DNA of 64,000 bases from assembly GCF_015845845.1 (NCBI RefSeq), contig NZ_LDIG01000171.1:37129-101128 (forward strand), in the 5' to 3' direction. Of the stretch, positions 34,601-42,677 are shown in pieces (position 1 is the first letter of the stretch; each line of letters begins with the position of its first letter). The DNA comes from Paenibacillus dendritiformis. GTDB taxonomy: Bacteria > Bacillota > Bacilli > Paenibacillales > Paenibacillaceae. The translations under genes were made by a program, and so were the position numbers. Below the pieces are notes generated by a model. That model ran no database searches, was not told the origin of the DNA, and saw only the letters and a list, made by a program, of their open reading frames with translations.

Positions 34601-35270
34601 TTACATGGCGCGTAATCGTATACGTCAGGTTGCCGTTGGTGGCTACGATGACGAGTTCGTTCAAGCCGGGCTGAAGCGCAATCCCGGAGGATACGAACAT
34701 GCCCGCGCCGCCGTTGAACATTTGACGCCCGTTCACGGTGACCGTCGACGCGTTCGGCGCCTTGAGAGACAGGGACGCGGTATCGCCTTTCACAATCAGC
34801 GGCACGCCGGACTCAAGAATTCTGCCGTCGGACAGCTTGATATCCGAGATAGCCGGCGCATTGCTGAACTCAACATAGGCGCTCGCCTCTACGGTGTTAC
34901 CGTTCGGCCCCAGACCGGTGACCGTTACAATGTTCAAGCCGGTCTTCAGCGGAACCGCGCGAAAAATAAACGAGTTCCCGGTAATAATCGGCTTCACATC
35001 GGTCCCGTATGTCGTATGCTCAATCTTCCCGTTTACTTCCAAATCAACCCGGTAGCCGATCGAACTCGAGGACACCCCGTTGAAGGTTCCTTTCACTTCA
35101 ATCGTTTCGGTATTGACCTGGGTCGGATGTTCTTTCACTGTACTCAAATTGTCAAAGTGAAAATATCTGGCACCATCTTGATCCGCCGCCTTAGCGATAT
35201 CCAGCGGAATCGACATGGATATCAGCGCAATGACAAGCAGCATGTACAATGGTTTAAGCCAAGCACGCAT
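31638..35270 (-). CDS. Large SLH-domain surface protein, beta-sandwich type
   Basis: A 1210-aa exported protein. Signal peptide 1-29 (LLVIALISMSIPLDIAKA). About 30-830 is a series of Ig/cadherin-like beta domains ('GLNIVTVTGLGPNG', 'GLNELVIVATNG', 'GPNKITFDGIANG', 'GKNNIKFTVMQG' mark equivalent turns). About 830-1010 is a distinct domain of unknown type. Three SLH domains end it (about 1015-1210; ITRGEMATMLVKM, LTRQEAAVMISRA, LTRADAAVMGERI). It should be held on pyruvylated wall polymer. The ATG of MRAWLKP has GGAGGCG 7 nt upstream. A sigma-D-type promoter lies about 50 nt upstream. Confidence 0.92.
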   Translation of the reverse strand: MRAWLKPLYMLLVIALISMSIPLDIAKAADQDGARYFHFDNLSTVKEHPTQVNTETIEVKGTFNGVSSSSIGYRVDLEVNGKIEHTTYGTDVKPIITGNSFIFRAVPLKTGLNIVTVTGLGPNGNTVEASAYVEFSNAPAISDIKLSDGRILESGVPLIVKGDTASLSLKAPNASTVTVNGRQMFNGGAGMFVSSGIALQPGLNELVIVATNGNLTYTITRHVISFNGVLTGYDTFIGASAIDATANHYVSAPVSGTVKGKFIVPKSQQNNTPAPPTVDVVITKDSDGTEIFNETGITNVTKKEEGSTYIIYEYETAGTASPADTGKYKLNLKVAFDGKTNVFYNHFTVRDANAAEILGVKQLFNPQESGSTVSFGAEATFAQNSTVFELPLYLKLDVNNFTGQPVKITDWQNGKQVGSTEFQSATGLATVNGEPVIRIDAMPAGDQTLKIEIGGEAYEIKVSYSPGPYIKLTNVHDGKTFDMANGLPEIQGQLINFNLNNSEELNKLTITFNGKKEPLTNVDTLTGKFTHSLGELVAGPNKITFDGIANGVPISYTITVFFFSKDVPAIVKMYPVPAAQDPTNPNKEDTEQKFKLIKDYEYVTKERSADVWIEIQNADSMNVYIDGKLITTLDEKELINGSPNTNPAILFKEQNTTTGSHLFLLHSLEFPTSGKKNVTVEVRKGVTTARQTLEITREQNTFEILSPKLPDESVVNQNFLMVSIRAEGADKVLIGKQELVKGEQDIFRGEITLKKGKNNIKFTVMQGKQKINGTFEVNYADAALPGAQYKTTIGKNGKLSAFGGNLVVQLPKGTMLRDMNPRPGQTPKEIQLFDKQNLLFGIADPDDGRTITRENQVGVRKPVTGGSDEFLDGQLRRIDPDEFARSVLMPKAHFGLGSSLYWIDAGYFSSEDSVLNQDYKLVSPSHPYDEAKKFYERGDRMWLEPTQRGTITIKYDPNIVNEHARNVGVWRWNNTNKSWENLGGKLDTKKKTITAPFDGFGYYGVFAVRYSYDDIISHKYARKSLELMMSRGFMKAKNLNEFGVYDNITRGEMATMLVKMLNIPLDYDPDNLTFDDVVNYEVPDLLWDYRYIETAARKGIVRGLAPRLFMPNGELTRQEAAVMISRALNLKIGDPDKDLAKLQKTFTDANLIDHYSISPILAVTKAGIINGIPNETQEGQKKPTYRFDPKSNLTRADAAVMGERILGKVK

Positions 35271-35320
35271 TGTATCGCCTCCATATGACTGTATTGATTC
35301 CAAACGCTACATACCCCTTT

Positions 35321-35348
35321 TTATCGGCTCGGCATCGCATATTTTTTA
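35321..35348 (-). promoter_or_regulatory. Candidate sigma-D promoter of the 1210-aa SLH gene
   Basis: Minus strand: TAAA (35345-35348), 16 nt, GCCGATAA (35321-35328). The -10 is identical to the SigD/FliA consensus. The leader would be about 45 nt. Confidence 0.55.
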
Positions 35349-35417
35349 GACAATGTCCAAAATCAAGTTAAATTCTTGACGACAAAACAGTCCCGAAGCC
35401 ATCTTCAAAATAGAAAC

Positions 35418-35450
35418 AAAAAAAGCCTGCTCCGCAACAGGAGCAAGCTT
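35418..35450 (-). terminator. Terminator after tagO
   Basis: AGCCTGCTCC / GGAGCAAGCT stem (10 bp, one mismatch), 6-nt loop, seven T residues on the minus strand, about 18 nt past the tagO stop. It marks the end of the csaB-tagA-tagO unit. Confidence 0.88.
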
Positions 35451-35467
35451 GGTTTGATCACATACAA

Positions 35468-36595
35468 TTATTTCGACCGCGAATCCGCATTGGCCTTTAC
35501 GCGCATGCGATGAATCATATTCAGCAGCGGCCGCTTCGTCTTGCTGACGATGCCGATAACCTCGGCGCCGAGCTGAAGCGAGACAATCAGAATGCAGATG
35601 ACGACAAACGTCACCCAGTTCGCATCATGCGAGGCCGCCACGGACTGAATAATGGCCAATACGCCGAAGAAGGAGGCAATCGCATAGATGATAAGCACCG
35701 TCTTGCGATGACTGAAGCCCAGCTCGCGCAAGCAATGGTGCAAATGCCCCTTGTCTGGCGCAAAAATCGGCTTCTTCTGCACCGCCCTGCGCACAATCGC
35801 GAAGAACGTATCCGACAAAGGAACGCCGATAATCAAGAGCGGCGTAATGAACGAGACGATGGCAATCTGCTTAAAGCCCAGCAAGGACAATACCGCCAGG
35901 CTGAACCCAAGGAACAGCGATCCGGTATCCCCCATAAAGATGTTGGCCGGGTGAAAGTTAAAGAACAAAAATCCGATAATGCTGCCCAGCAGCACGGCGC
36001 ACAACAGAATCACCATCGGATTGCCCATGAAGACCGCCATGGCGAGAATGGTGGCAATGGAAATAGCGGATACGCCAGCCGCCAATCCGTCCAGCCCGTC
36101 AATCAGGTTAATGGCATTCGTCACGCCCACAATCCAGAAGATCGTGAGCGGAATCGCAATCCAGGATTCGATATTCAAATATTGATCGCCGAACGGCACA
36201 TTAACGAAATCGACGGTCAGATCGAAGCCGAACACGACGACGCAGGCCGCGATAATTTGGCCGACCAGCTTCACCTTGGCCGACAATTCAAAGCGGTCAT
36301 CCAGCGCCCCCGTCAGCACGATAATGGCCCCGCCGGAGAGCAATGCCCATATCAGGCTGGAATCACGGCGACCGAACAATATATCAGGAACAAATAATGC
36401 CAATAAACATAACGTGATAACAAAAGCGGCAAAAATCCCCAAGCCGCCCATGCGCGGCATAATGCGGGTGTGCACTTTACGTGCATTGGGCACGTCGACT
36501 GCACCGACTTTTATCGCGAACTTCTTGACTAGCGGCGTCAAACCGGTGGCCAGCAGCAGAGCGACCAGTCCACCAACAACATATACGGTTATCAT
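35468..36595 (-). CDS. tagO: Undecaprenyl-phosphate GlcNAc-1-phosphate transferase (TagO/WecA type)
   Basis: A 375-aa integral membrane enzyme that links a sugar-1-phosphate, normally GlcNAc, to undecaprenyl phosphate, the first step of wall polymer synthesis. It has about 11 TM segments and the family's catalytic loops: MPRMGGLGIF, ALDDRFELSAK, TNAINLIDGLDGLAAGV, HPANIFMGDTGSLFLGF, and DKGHLHHCLRELGFSH. I took the ATG four codons after a TTG; both lack an ideal ribosome binding site. It follows tagA and csaB, so it probably starts the secondary cell wall polymer that SLH proteins bind. Confidence 0.94.
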   Translation of the reverse strand: MITVYVVGGLVALLLATGLTPLVKKFAIKVGAVDVPNARKVHTRIMPRMGGLGIFAAFVITLCLLALFVPDILFGRRDSSLIWALLSGGAIIVLTGALDDRFELSAKVKLVGQIIAACVVVFGFDLTVDFVNVPFGDQYLNIESWIAIPLTIFWIVGVTNAINLIDGLDGLAAGVSAISIATILAMAVFMGNPMVILLCAVLLGSIIGFLFFNFHPANIFMGDTGSLFLGFSLAVLSLLGFKQIAIVSFITPLLIIGVPLSDTFFAIVRRAVQKKPIFAPDKGHLHHCLRELGFSHRKTVLIIYAIASFFGVLAIIQSVAASHDANWVTFVVICILIVSLQLGAEVIGIVSKTKRPLLNMIHRMRVKANADSRSK

Positions 36596-36709
36596 CGGTT
36601 GTTCCAACCCCCATTTATGGTACCGGATCGAATTATACTCCGTTCATAAGGGAAACACCAACAGCAGATTATGGAGCATTCTTACGAAATCATAAGCATA
36701 GGCTCCATT

Positions 36710-37480
36710 TCATTGCACTTTTGTCACCTTATCTTTATCGCGCATTACTTTCCAGGCGAACTTCGGCAAGGCCAGCATGCGGCCGAAGCGCTTCGGCTCC
36801 CGAAGCAGGCGGTACAGCCATTCCAGACGCAGCCGCTGCATCCATGCCGGGGCGCGCTTGCTTCTGCCGGAGATGACATCGAAGCTTCCCCCGACTCCCA
36901 TCATCAACGGAACCTGCAGCTCATGACGATGCTTCGCAATCCACGGCTCCTGCGTATCGAGTCCCCGGGCGACGAACAGAATATCCGGAGCGGCCTCGCG
37001 AATGGACTGAACGACCGCCTCATCCTCCGCTTCGCCGAAAAAGCCGTCACGCACGCCGACGATCTCGACCAGCGGATATTGCTGGCGCAAACGTTCCGCC
37101 GCGGCCCCAACCACGTCGGGCGCCGCCCCGAGAAGAAATACCTTCCAGCGGCGAACCTCGCCCGCCTTCATTAGCTCATGCAGCAAGTCGAAGCCGGTTA
37201 CCCGCTCCGCAACCGGATCGCCTACATAGTTCGCGGCCCATACGATGCCTGTCCCATCCGGAATGATGAGATCAGCCTGCTTCATGACACTCATGAACTT
37301 AGGATTCTCCAACGCCTCCATTACCATGATCGGATTGGCTGTAATCAGTTGGATCGAATGCCCGCTTTCTATTACCTTCTCCAGACAGGCAACGGTATCC
37401 TGCATATTCAGCTTGGAAAAATGAATTCCATATATGGACACGGTAGGTATTTTCGCCAGACTGTCCTGTTGCCCCATCAT
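36710..37480 (-). CDS. tagA: WecG/TagA/CpsF family glycosyltransferase
   Basis: A 256-aa GT26 enzyme, in the TagA family an N-acetylmannosaminyl transferase acting on lipid-linked GlcNAc at the membrane face. Motifs: LITANPIMVMEAL (with the catalytic Thr region), ADLIIPDGTGIVWAA, AERVTGFDLLHELM, VFLLGAAPDVVGAAAE, and GVGGSFDVISGRSKRAP. The C-terminal basic, Trp-rich tail (LEWLYRLLREPKR) is the usual membrane-targeting appendage. It starts 13 nt after csaB. In the S-layer polymer pathway it should add the ManNAc that CsaB then pyruvylates. Confidence 0.94.
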   Translation of the reverse strand: MMGQQDSLAKIPTVSIYGIHFSKLNMQDTVACLEKVIESGHSIQLITANPIMVMEALENPKFMSVMKQADLIIPDGTGIVWAANYVGDPVAERVTGFDLLHELMKAGEVRRWKVFLLGAAPDVVGAAAERLRQQYPLVEIVGVRDGFFGEAEDEAVVQSIREAAPDILFVARGLDTQEPWIAKHRHELQVPLMMGVGGSFDVISGRSKRAPAWMQRLRLEWLYRLLREPKRFGRMLALPKFAWKVMRDKDKVTKVQ

Positions 37481-37492
37481 GCATCACCCACT

Positions 37493-38701
37493 TTATTTCT
37501 TCTCGAGCAGCCTGCGGACGATATTCTGCGCTGGAGTCATCGCTGCGCGCTTCAACGCTTCAATCGCGTTCCGATGGGACTCCCGCCAGCTGTCGGCTTC
37601 ATCCAGCAGCTTCACCAGTTCGCCAGCCGCAGCCGCGCTGTCGAGGCTGTCCGTCGAACCGGCCGCCTTCATTCCAAGCCGGTGCAGGAACTGGTCTATC
37701 TTCGGATCATAGGATATGCCGACCATCGGAACGTCCTGGGAAGCGGCATAGATAAGCGAATGCAGGCGCATGCCGACGAGCGCGCGGCAGCGGCTGACCT
37801 CGTACAGCATCGCTTGCGGGTGCTCCTGCGCCGGGCACAGGCTCATCACCGAGCCGCCGCCCGCCGCCTGCTCCTCCTGGGCTGAATCCTCGCTTCCATT
37901 CCAGGCCGGAACCTCTTCCCGCAGCAGGTCCATGACATACTGCGACGCTTCCGTATCGGCCTCCCCGTGGAACGGGAGCAGGCGCAGATGAACAGGCCGC
38001 TGGCGGGCGGCCTGCTTCAGCAGGTCCGCAATCGCCCGCATATCCGAGCGATCGTCCTTCCAGAAGCGAAGCGACACGCCGACAATCGGACGGCCGGCCG
38101 TATCGAAGCCGTTCCCGTCCCCCTCCGCATGCGGGCCTTTCTCCTTCATCGGTCCCCGGCCTTCGGGAAGCTCCAACCCCATGACCGGATCGGGAACGAC
38201 ATCGATGCGTTCCCGGCTCACGCCCATGCGGGCCAGCAGATCCGCCGACTCCGCATCGCGGACGGACAGATAGGCTGATTTATTGAACACGCGGCGGATA
38301 TAAGGGTAGAAGGCCTGTCTTCCAACGGGCCCCACCCCTTGCGCGTAAATAAAGGTCGGCTTGCCGAACCACTGGGCCAGCTTCAATACCGCCAAATAAT
38401 ACGGGATCGTCTTCCAGCTGGTCGCATCCTGAAGCAGGCTGCCGCCGCCGCTGATGAGGCCGTCGCATTCACGAATCGCGCCAAGCAGTTCGGCCGGCTT
38501 CATTCGATGAGCGGCTTGCACCCCGTACAGCCGGGAGGTTGTCACCGGATCGCCCGACAGCACGATCGGCTGAATCCGGAGGCCTTCCTCCTGGCCGGCC
38601 CGCTCCAGCGCGGTCAGAATCGACAGCAGCACGGCCTCGTCTCCGCTGTTGCCGAATCCGTAATAGCCGGACAGCGCTATGCTTCGAACTTCGGCCGCCA
38701 T
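37493..38701 (-). CDS. csaB: Polysaccharide pyruvyl transferase CsaB
   Basis: A 402-aa enzyme that adds a pyruvate ketal to ManNAc of the secondary cell wall polymer, the ligand of SLH domains. Motifs: SGYYGFGNSGDEAVLLSIL, GLISGGGSLLQDATSW, YAQGVGPVGR, SVRDAESADLL, and the C-terminal GMRLHSLIYAASQDVPMVGI with the conserved His. About 30 Gly/Ala/Glu-rich residues interrupt the second half. The ATG (MAAEVRS) has AAAGGTG at 9 nt and overlaps the DUF5693 gene by 25 nt. Four SLH proteins in this window are its presumed clients. Confidence 0.96.
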   Translation of the reverse strand: MAAEVRSIALSGYYGFGNSGDEAVLLSILTALERAGQEEGLRIQPIVLSGDPVTTSRLYGVQAAHRMKPAELLGAIRECDGLISGGGSLLQDATSWKTIPYYLAVLKLAQWFGKPTFIYAQGVGPVGRQAFYPYIRRVFNKSAYLSVRDAESADLLARMGVSRERIDVVPDPVMGLELPEGRGPMKEKGPHAEGDGNGFDTAGRPIVGVSLRFWKDDRSDMRAIADLLKQAARQRPVHLRLLPFHGEADTEASQYVMDLLREEVPAWNGSEDSAQEEQAAGGGSVMSLCPAQEHPQAMLYEVSRCRALVGMRLHSLIYAASQDVPMVGISYDPKIDQFLHRLGMKAAGSTDSLDSAAAAGELVKLLDEADSWRESHRNAIEALKRAAMTPAQNIVRRLLEKK

Positions 38702-40644
38702 GCCTCCCAACACCTTTCAATAATAGTCCATATCAACACGAAGATAAGAGCGACCACGATGCCGAGCCCGATGCCCAATGCGGTCCGAATCAGCGAGATA
38801 ACGACCGGCGTATGGATATGAGCGAACGTATCCACCATGGACAACTGGCCAATGGATCCGATGATAAACAGATAGACGCCGAAGCGGTAGCGATAAGCGA
38901 TAAAGGCGCCCGCAATCAGAAGCGGATGGGCCATCAGGAACTCCTTATTGCGCGGACGGACGCCAATCGTATTTTCCAGCAAGGCCCGGAAGGTCGCTTC
39001 TCCCGGAAGCAAGGTCCCGGCATTGCCCGTGCGGGACAAATAGAACAGCCCCACTGCGCCCACGAGGCCCAGAGCAATGACCCACACGACCGTAATCGGC
39101 ATGAACAGCCATCGCTTGCCTTCCTTATATACCGATTCCCCGCGATACAGGAACACATAGAGCGCGGTCAACACGATCGGCACGAAATGAAGCAGGCTGA
39201 CGCCCCGGAACTGCTCCAGCACAAGGCTGTACGTAATGTTATTCAAGAGCGCGATCACGAACGGTACCGCCATCAGCGACAATACCGTCGTGCGGAGGAA
39301 CAAGCCGAGCGCCTTGGCCAACCGGGTTCCCCCCGCCGTCACGGTCGGGCTCATATCGACCCGGCGGACGGCAAGCACCATCGCGATGGTCGGCGCGCTT
39401 ATCGCAACGCCCAGGGCGAGCGCCTGCTCCAACAGATTCGGCTTCAGGACGAACAAGCCGGCACTGCCGATCAGGCCGATAAGGAAGGCCGGCAGCATCA
39501 CATACGGAACGAAGAACGAAATCATAAGCGCGATCATCGCGACCCCGCCAATGACGACCAGCAGCTTCGCATAGCGCTGCCATGGCGCGTCGACGACCTG
39601 GAACGCTTCCGCTTGGCCAAATGTATATCCATTCGCTTCAATCGAAGCGAGGGCATGCCCCGGCTCCTTCAAGCTGTGCAGCATATTGTCAATCGAATTG
39701 ACGATTTCCGCTTTGGTGAAGTCCTTTTTCACTCCGATATTGAAATAAATCATCCGAATATTCCGGTCCTTCGTGGCGAGCGACAAGCGATCACCCAGCA
39801 CATCCGGCTCATTGAACGCTTCCTGATCGGTAATGGAGTGCAGGCGGATGACATTATAATCCGTCAAATACGCCAGCTTCTTCATTCCCTTTTGCTCCAC
39901 CTTCAAGCCTTCGATGGCGGCAATCGCGATATCATATTTTTTCAACAAATCGGCAAAGGCAGTCAGGCTATTCATTTCCAGATCATCATTGAAGCCCCTG
40001 ACCGACTCCCCGTCGAAAATAATCGTCTTCACGCCGATATCGTGGAAGCCCTTCAACTGCGCTTCCACCTGCTCCTGATTGTAGGGCAGCGCGTCGGACA
40101 GCCGCGGCACGATGTGGAAGCCTTTGGCGAGCAGCTGCTCGATCGCTATCGGATCCTGCGGCAGCGGCTTCATGGACGCGCTCTCTACGGGCGCCTCGAT
40201 AATCAGGCCATCCCGTCCGCTCCACAAGCGGACATTAATATCGAGACCGAGGAACGTTTTCTCGATCATCGGAGACAACCGCTCCGCATTCTCCGGACTC
40301 GTGAAGAGCACATATGTATAATTTTCATTGAGCGGCGGCGTCTTCTGATCAAGCAGAGCCGCATCTTGAGAGTTATACAGCAGGATTCGGTTGGCATTGC
40401 GAAGCTCGGCCAACGAGCTCTCGAACATGGCCATCGAGCCGATGCCGGCTTGCTTCAGCCGATCGAGCTGTTCATTCATATACTTCGCCGGTTGAGGCGC
40501 ATAAGCGGCCGCCTCCACCAGATTGCGGTAATTCACGACCAATTCCACTTGATTCGACGATTGCTCCGTCTGAACCCGCTGGACAGCAACCGGTATGGCC
40601 GCCACCAATCCGACGATGACAAGCAGCCAGAGCCACTTTTTCAT
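38677..40644 (-). CDS. DUF5693 family polytopic membrane protein
   Basis: A 655-aa protein of unknown function. One N-terminal TM segment (WLWLLVIVGLVAAIPVAV) leads to an extracytoplasmic domain of about 320 residues. This looks like an alternating alpha/beta fold ('GIGSMAMFESSLAEL', 'GVKTIIFDGESVRGF', 'DIAIAAIEG', 'IRMIYFNIGVK'). It is followed by about eight TM segments from about 370 to 650, with a conserved loop ENTIGVRPRNKEFLMAHP. The gene overlaps csaB by 25 nt, so the two are translationally coupled. A role in wall-polymer export, polymerisation or attachment is my inference from context. The ATG of MKKWLW has AGAGGG upstream. Confidence 0.85.
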   Translation of the reverse strand: MKKWLWLLVIVGLVAAIPVAVQRVQTEQSSNQVELVVNYRNLVEAAAYAPQPAKYMNEQLDRLKQAGIGSMAMFESSLAELRNANRILLYNSQDAALLDQKTPPLNENYTYVLFTSPENAERLSPMIEKTFLGLDINVRLWSGRDGLIIEAPVESASMKPLPQDPIAIEQLLAKGFHIVPRLSDALPYNQEQVEAQLKGFHDIGVKTIIFDGESVRGFNDDLEMNSLTAFADLLKKYDIAIAAIEGLKVEQKGMKKLAYLTDYNVIRLHSITDQEAFNEPDVLGDRLSLATKDRNIRMIYFNIGVKKDFTKAEIVNSIDNMLHSLKEPGHALASIEANGYTFGQAEAFQVVDAPWQRYAKLLVVIGGVAMIALMISFFVPYVMLPAFLIGLIGSAGLFVLKPNLLEQALALGVAISAPTIAMVLAVRRVDMSPTVTAGGTRLAKALGLFLRTTVLSLMAVPFVIALLNNITYSLVLEQFRGVSLLHFVPIVLTALYVFLYRGESVYKEGKRWLFMPITVVWVIALGLVGAVGLFYLSRTGNAGTLLPGEATFRALLENTIGVRPRNKEFLMAHPLLIAGAFIAYRYRFGVYLFIIGSIGQLSMVDTFAHIHTPVVISLIRTALGIGLGIVVALIFVLIWTIIERCWEAWRPKFEA

Positions 40645-40864
40645 GCGGCGGTTCCCTCTTTCCAACTGTTGAAGCACGAAGTTCCCTCCTTAATCCAATA
40701 CCGGCACGGATGCCCCATGTCGAAAAAGCCCGTCATCACTCGAGAGCATATGACCTCGTTCGACAGGAACAAGACATAACGATTCGATCACGGATCGCTT
40801 ATCGTATAGAATAACCGAACCATGCCGAATCTTTGCATGAATATTCCCATTCCGTACCTTTCTT

Positions 40865-41296
40865 TTACGTGCGGTCCGCCAGCGCGAACATCAACTCGCC
40901 CTCTGCCACAACCTGGTCGCCGACCTTGGCTGCGGCTTGCCCTTTGCCGACGCTTCCTTTGAGACGGGTAATCTCGACCGATAGCGTCAACGTATCCCCA
41001 GGCACAACCTGTCCGCGGAACCGGAAATGATCGATCCCGGCGAAGAAGGCCAGCTTCCCCCGGTTCTGCTCCAGCTTCAAAATCGCAACGGCTCCGACCT
41101 GAGCCAACGCTTCCACAATCAATACGCCAGGCATGACCGGATAGCCCGGAAAATGACCGGCGAAATGCGGCTCGTTCATCGTGACATTTTTGAGGCCGAC
41201 CGCGCGTTTTCCTTCTTCCAGCTCCACAATCCGATCCACCAGAAGAAATGGATAGCGGTGAGGGATGATTTCTTGAATTTGTTCAATATTCAGCAT
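40865..41296 (-). CDS. fabZ: (3R)-hydroxyacyl-ACP dehydratase FabZ
   Basis: A 143-aa hotdog-fold enzyme of fatty acid elongation, dehydrating 3-hydroxyacyl-ACP. The catalytic motif [20 protein letters not shown] (His and Glu) and the opening [17 protein letters not shown] are canonical. The ATG of MLNIEQ has AAAGGAG at 9 nt. B. subtilis also has fabZ close to flhOP and mbl. The gene is followed by 220 nt before the DUF5693 gene, without an obvious terminator. Confidence 0.97.
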   Translation of the reverse strand: MLNIEQIQEIIPHRYPFLLVDRIVELEEGKRAVGLKNVTMNEPHFAGHFPGYPVMPGVLIVEALAQVGAVAILKLEQNRGKLAFFAGIDHFRFRGQVVPGDTLTLSVEITRLKGSVGKGQAAAKVGDQVVAEGELMFALADRT

Positions 41297-41579
41297 GTGC
41301 GCATGCTCCTTTCGATAAATTCGGGACTCGCATGAATAAAAGCGTTCCTTCCCGTCTACACTAACATCATCCTTCAATGACTGCAGGCGTGAAGGTTAAG
41401 ATAGAGAGCTTCCCCAGCGGCGAGGCGCTGTTACGGGAGGCTCTTTGTATTCTCATGGCTGTGAACACGCTCTTATCTTCTGCAGGACAAGACCGCATAT
41501 TGCCGGTATCCGGCTTCTCTCTAATGGTTACAGTTTATTCGCTGCCTTTTCTGTGTCGCGAGGCATGGGCTCACCGCCG

Positions 41580-42110
41580 TTATGCTTCGCTCTTTCGGTT
41601 CACGCGGACGACGAGCACGAGATACATGAAGGTCGTGACGAAGGAGAACAGGATAACGCCCCATAAGATGGCATGCGCTTGCGGCCATTGAAAATAGATG
41701 AACAAAATGGCGATGTAATACAATACCGTCGTCAGCTTGCCCATCCAGTTGGCGGGAACCGTTCGCTTGCCCTTAAAATGCATCAACGCCGCTCCCGCGA
41801 TCATCCCCGCATCGCGCACCAGCATCGCCAGCGCCGCGGCGATAGACAAATCGCCGGCCCACAGCAATGACAGCATGACCGTCAACATCATCAGCTTGTC
41901 TGCCAACGGATCAAGCATCATCCCTACCGAAGTCACCATATTATGCTTGCGGGCCAAATACCCGTCCAGGATATCCGTCACTCCCGCCAACAGCCAGATT
42001 CCAAACGCGGCGAACCGCTCACCGAAGAAGAACAAAGTCAAAAAGACGGGGATAAGAACGAATCGAACCATGGTCAGCGCATTAGGCAAATTCAAACGTA
42101 AGACCCCCAT
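41580..42110 (-). CDS. pgsA: CDP-diacylglycerol--glycerol-3-phosphate 3-phosphatidyltransferase PgsA
   Basis: A 176-aa integral membrane enzyme making phosphatidylglycerophosphate, the first step to phosphatidylglycerol. The CDP-alcohol phosphotransferase motif is complete: DGYLARKHNMVTSVGMMLDP then LADK (D-G-x2-A-R-x8-G-x3-D-x3-D). It has about five TM segments. GGAGG lies 9 nt before the ATG of MGVLRLNLPN. It lies alone between fabZ and the epuA-like gene. Confidence 0.95.
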   Translation of the reverse strand: MGVLRLNLPNALTMVRFVLIPVFLTLFFFGERFAAFGIWLLAGVTDILDGYLARKHNMVTSVGMMLDPLADKLMMLTVMLSLLWAGDLSIAAALAMLVRDAGMIAGAALMHFKGKRTVPANWMGKLTTVLYYIAILFIYFQWPQAHAILWGVILFSFVTTFMYLVLVVRVNRKSEA

Positions 42111-42226
42111 ATTACAGTTCCTCCAACTCATTATACATGCCTGCTATTAAAATGAAAACCGCACACGCACAGGCTCGGACCGGGCCACATCGGCGCCGGA
42201 GTCCGGCCGGAAAAAGAAAAACATAG

Positions 42227-42248
42227 AAAAAACCCCGCCAAGGCGGGG
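42227..42248 (-). terminator. Terminator after the epuA-like gene
   Basis: CCCCGCC / GGCGGGG stem with a 2-nt loop, followed on the minus strand by TTTTTTC, just 7 nt past the stop. It closes the flhO-flhP-epuA unit. Confidence 0.9.
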
Positions 42249-42254
42249 CCAACA

Positions 42255-42659
42255 TCAGGCAAACACCAGTTGAAACAGGTGTCTCCATGTATCAAAATTG
42301 AGCGCTTCCGCCACCGTGCCCTTACCTACAACGACGTATCCGGTAATCAACCCTGCAATCAGCGTCAAAAGGCATATCAGCGGAACGATAACCAGACGGA
42401 CCAACCATTTGACCGAGCTGCCCGCTTTCTTTTTCGCGGTCCCCTTCGATTGTCCCTCTGTTTTCTCTGTGTCATTACGGCGCTGCGGCTTGCGTGCGGT
42501 CGTCCGCTCCGCCGCTGCATGCTGCCGAGCCGGTCTCGGCGCATCCGCATGTCCCGGAGCCCGCGGAACCGTCTCCTCTCCCCGTCTGCGCGCAAGGCGC
42601 TGCAGCGAGATATCCTGCTGCTCCGGCTCGAAATCCGGCAGCTTCTTCTCGTCACTCAT
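42255..42659 (-). CDS. EpuA-like small membrane protein ('RNA polymerase subunit beta' family)
   Basis: A 134-aa protein with a charged, Arg-rich cytoplasmic N-terminus (1-85), one TM segment (LVRLVIVPLICLLTLIAGLITGYVVVG) and a short C-terminal extracytoplasmic tail (GTVAEALNFDTWRHLFQLVF). This layout matches the EpuA family (Pfam PF11772), often annotated as DNA-directed RNA polymerase subunit beta though no polymerase function is shown. It follows flhP by 18 nt. Confidence 0.8.
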   Translation of the reverse strand: MSDEKKLPDFEPEQQDISLQRLARRRGEETVPRAPGHADAPRPARQHAAAERTTARKPQRRNDTEKTEGQSKGTAKKKAGSSVKWLVRLVIVPLICLLTLIAGLITGYVVVGKGTVAEALNFDTWRHLFQLVFA

Positions 42660-42677
42660 TGCTATTCACCTGCTTCA

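Noticed and set aside
38539..40779. A 746-codon plus-strand frame opposite the DUF5693 gene
   Set aside because: Composition is Arg/His/Gln-rich without hydrophobic core or motifs, and the opposite strand encodes a coherent membrane protein overlapping csaB.
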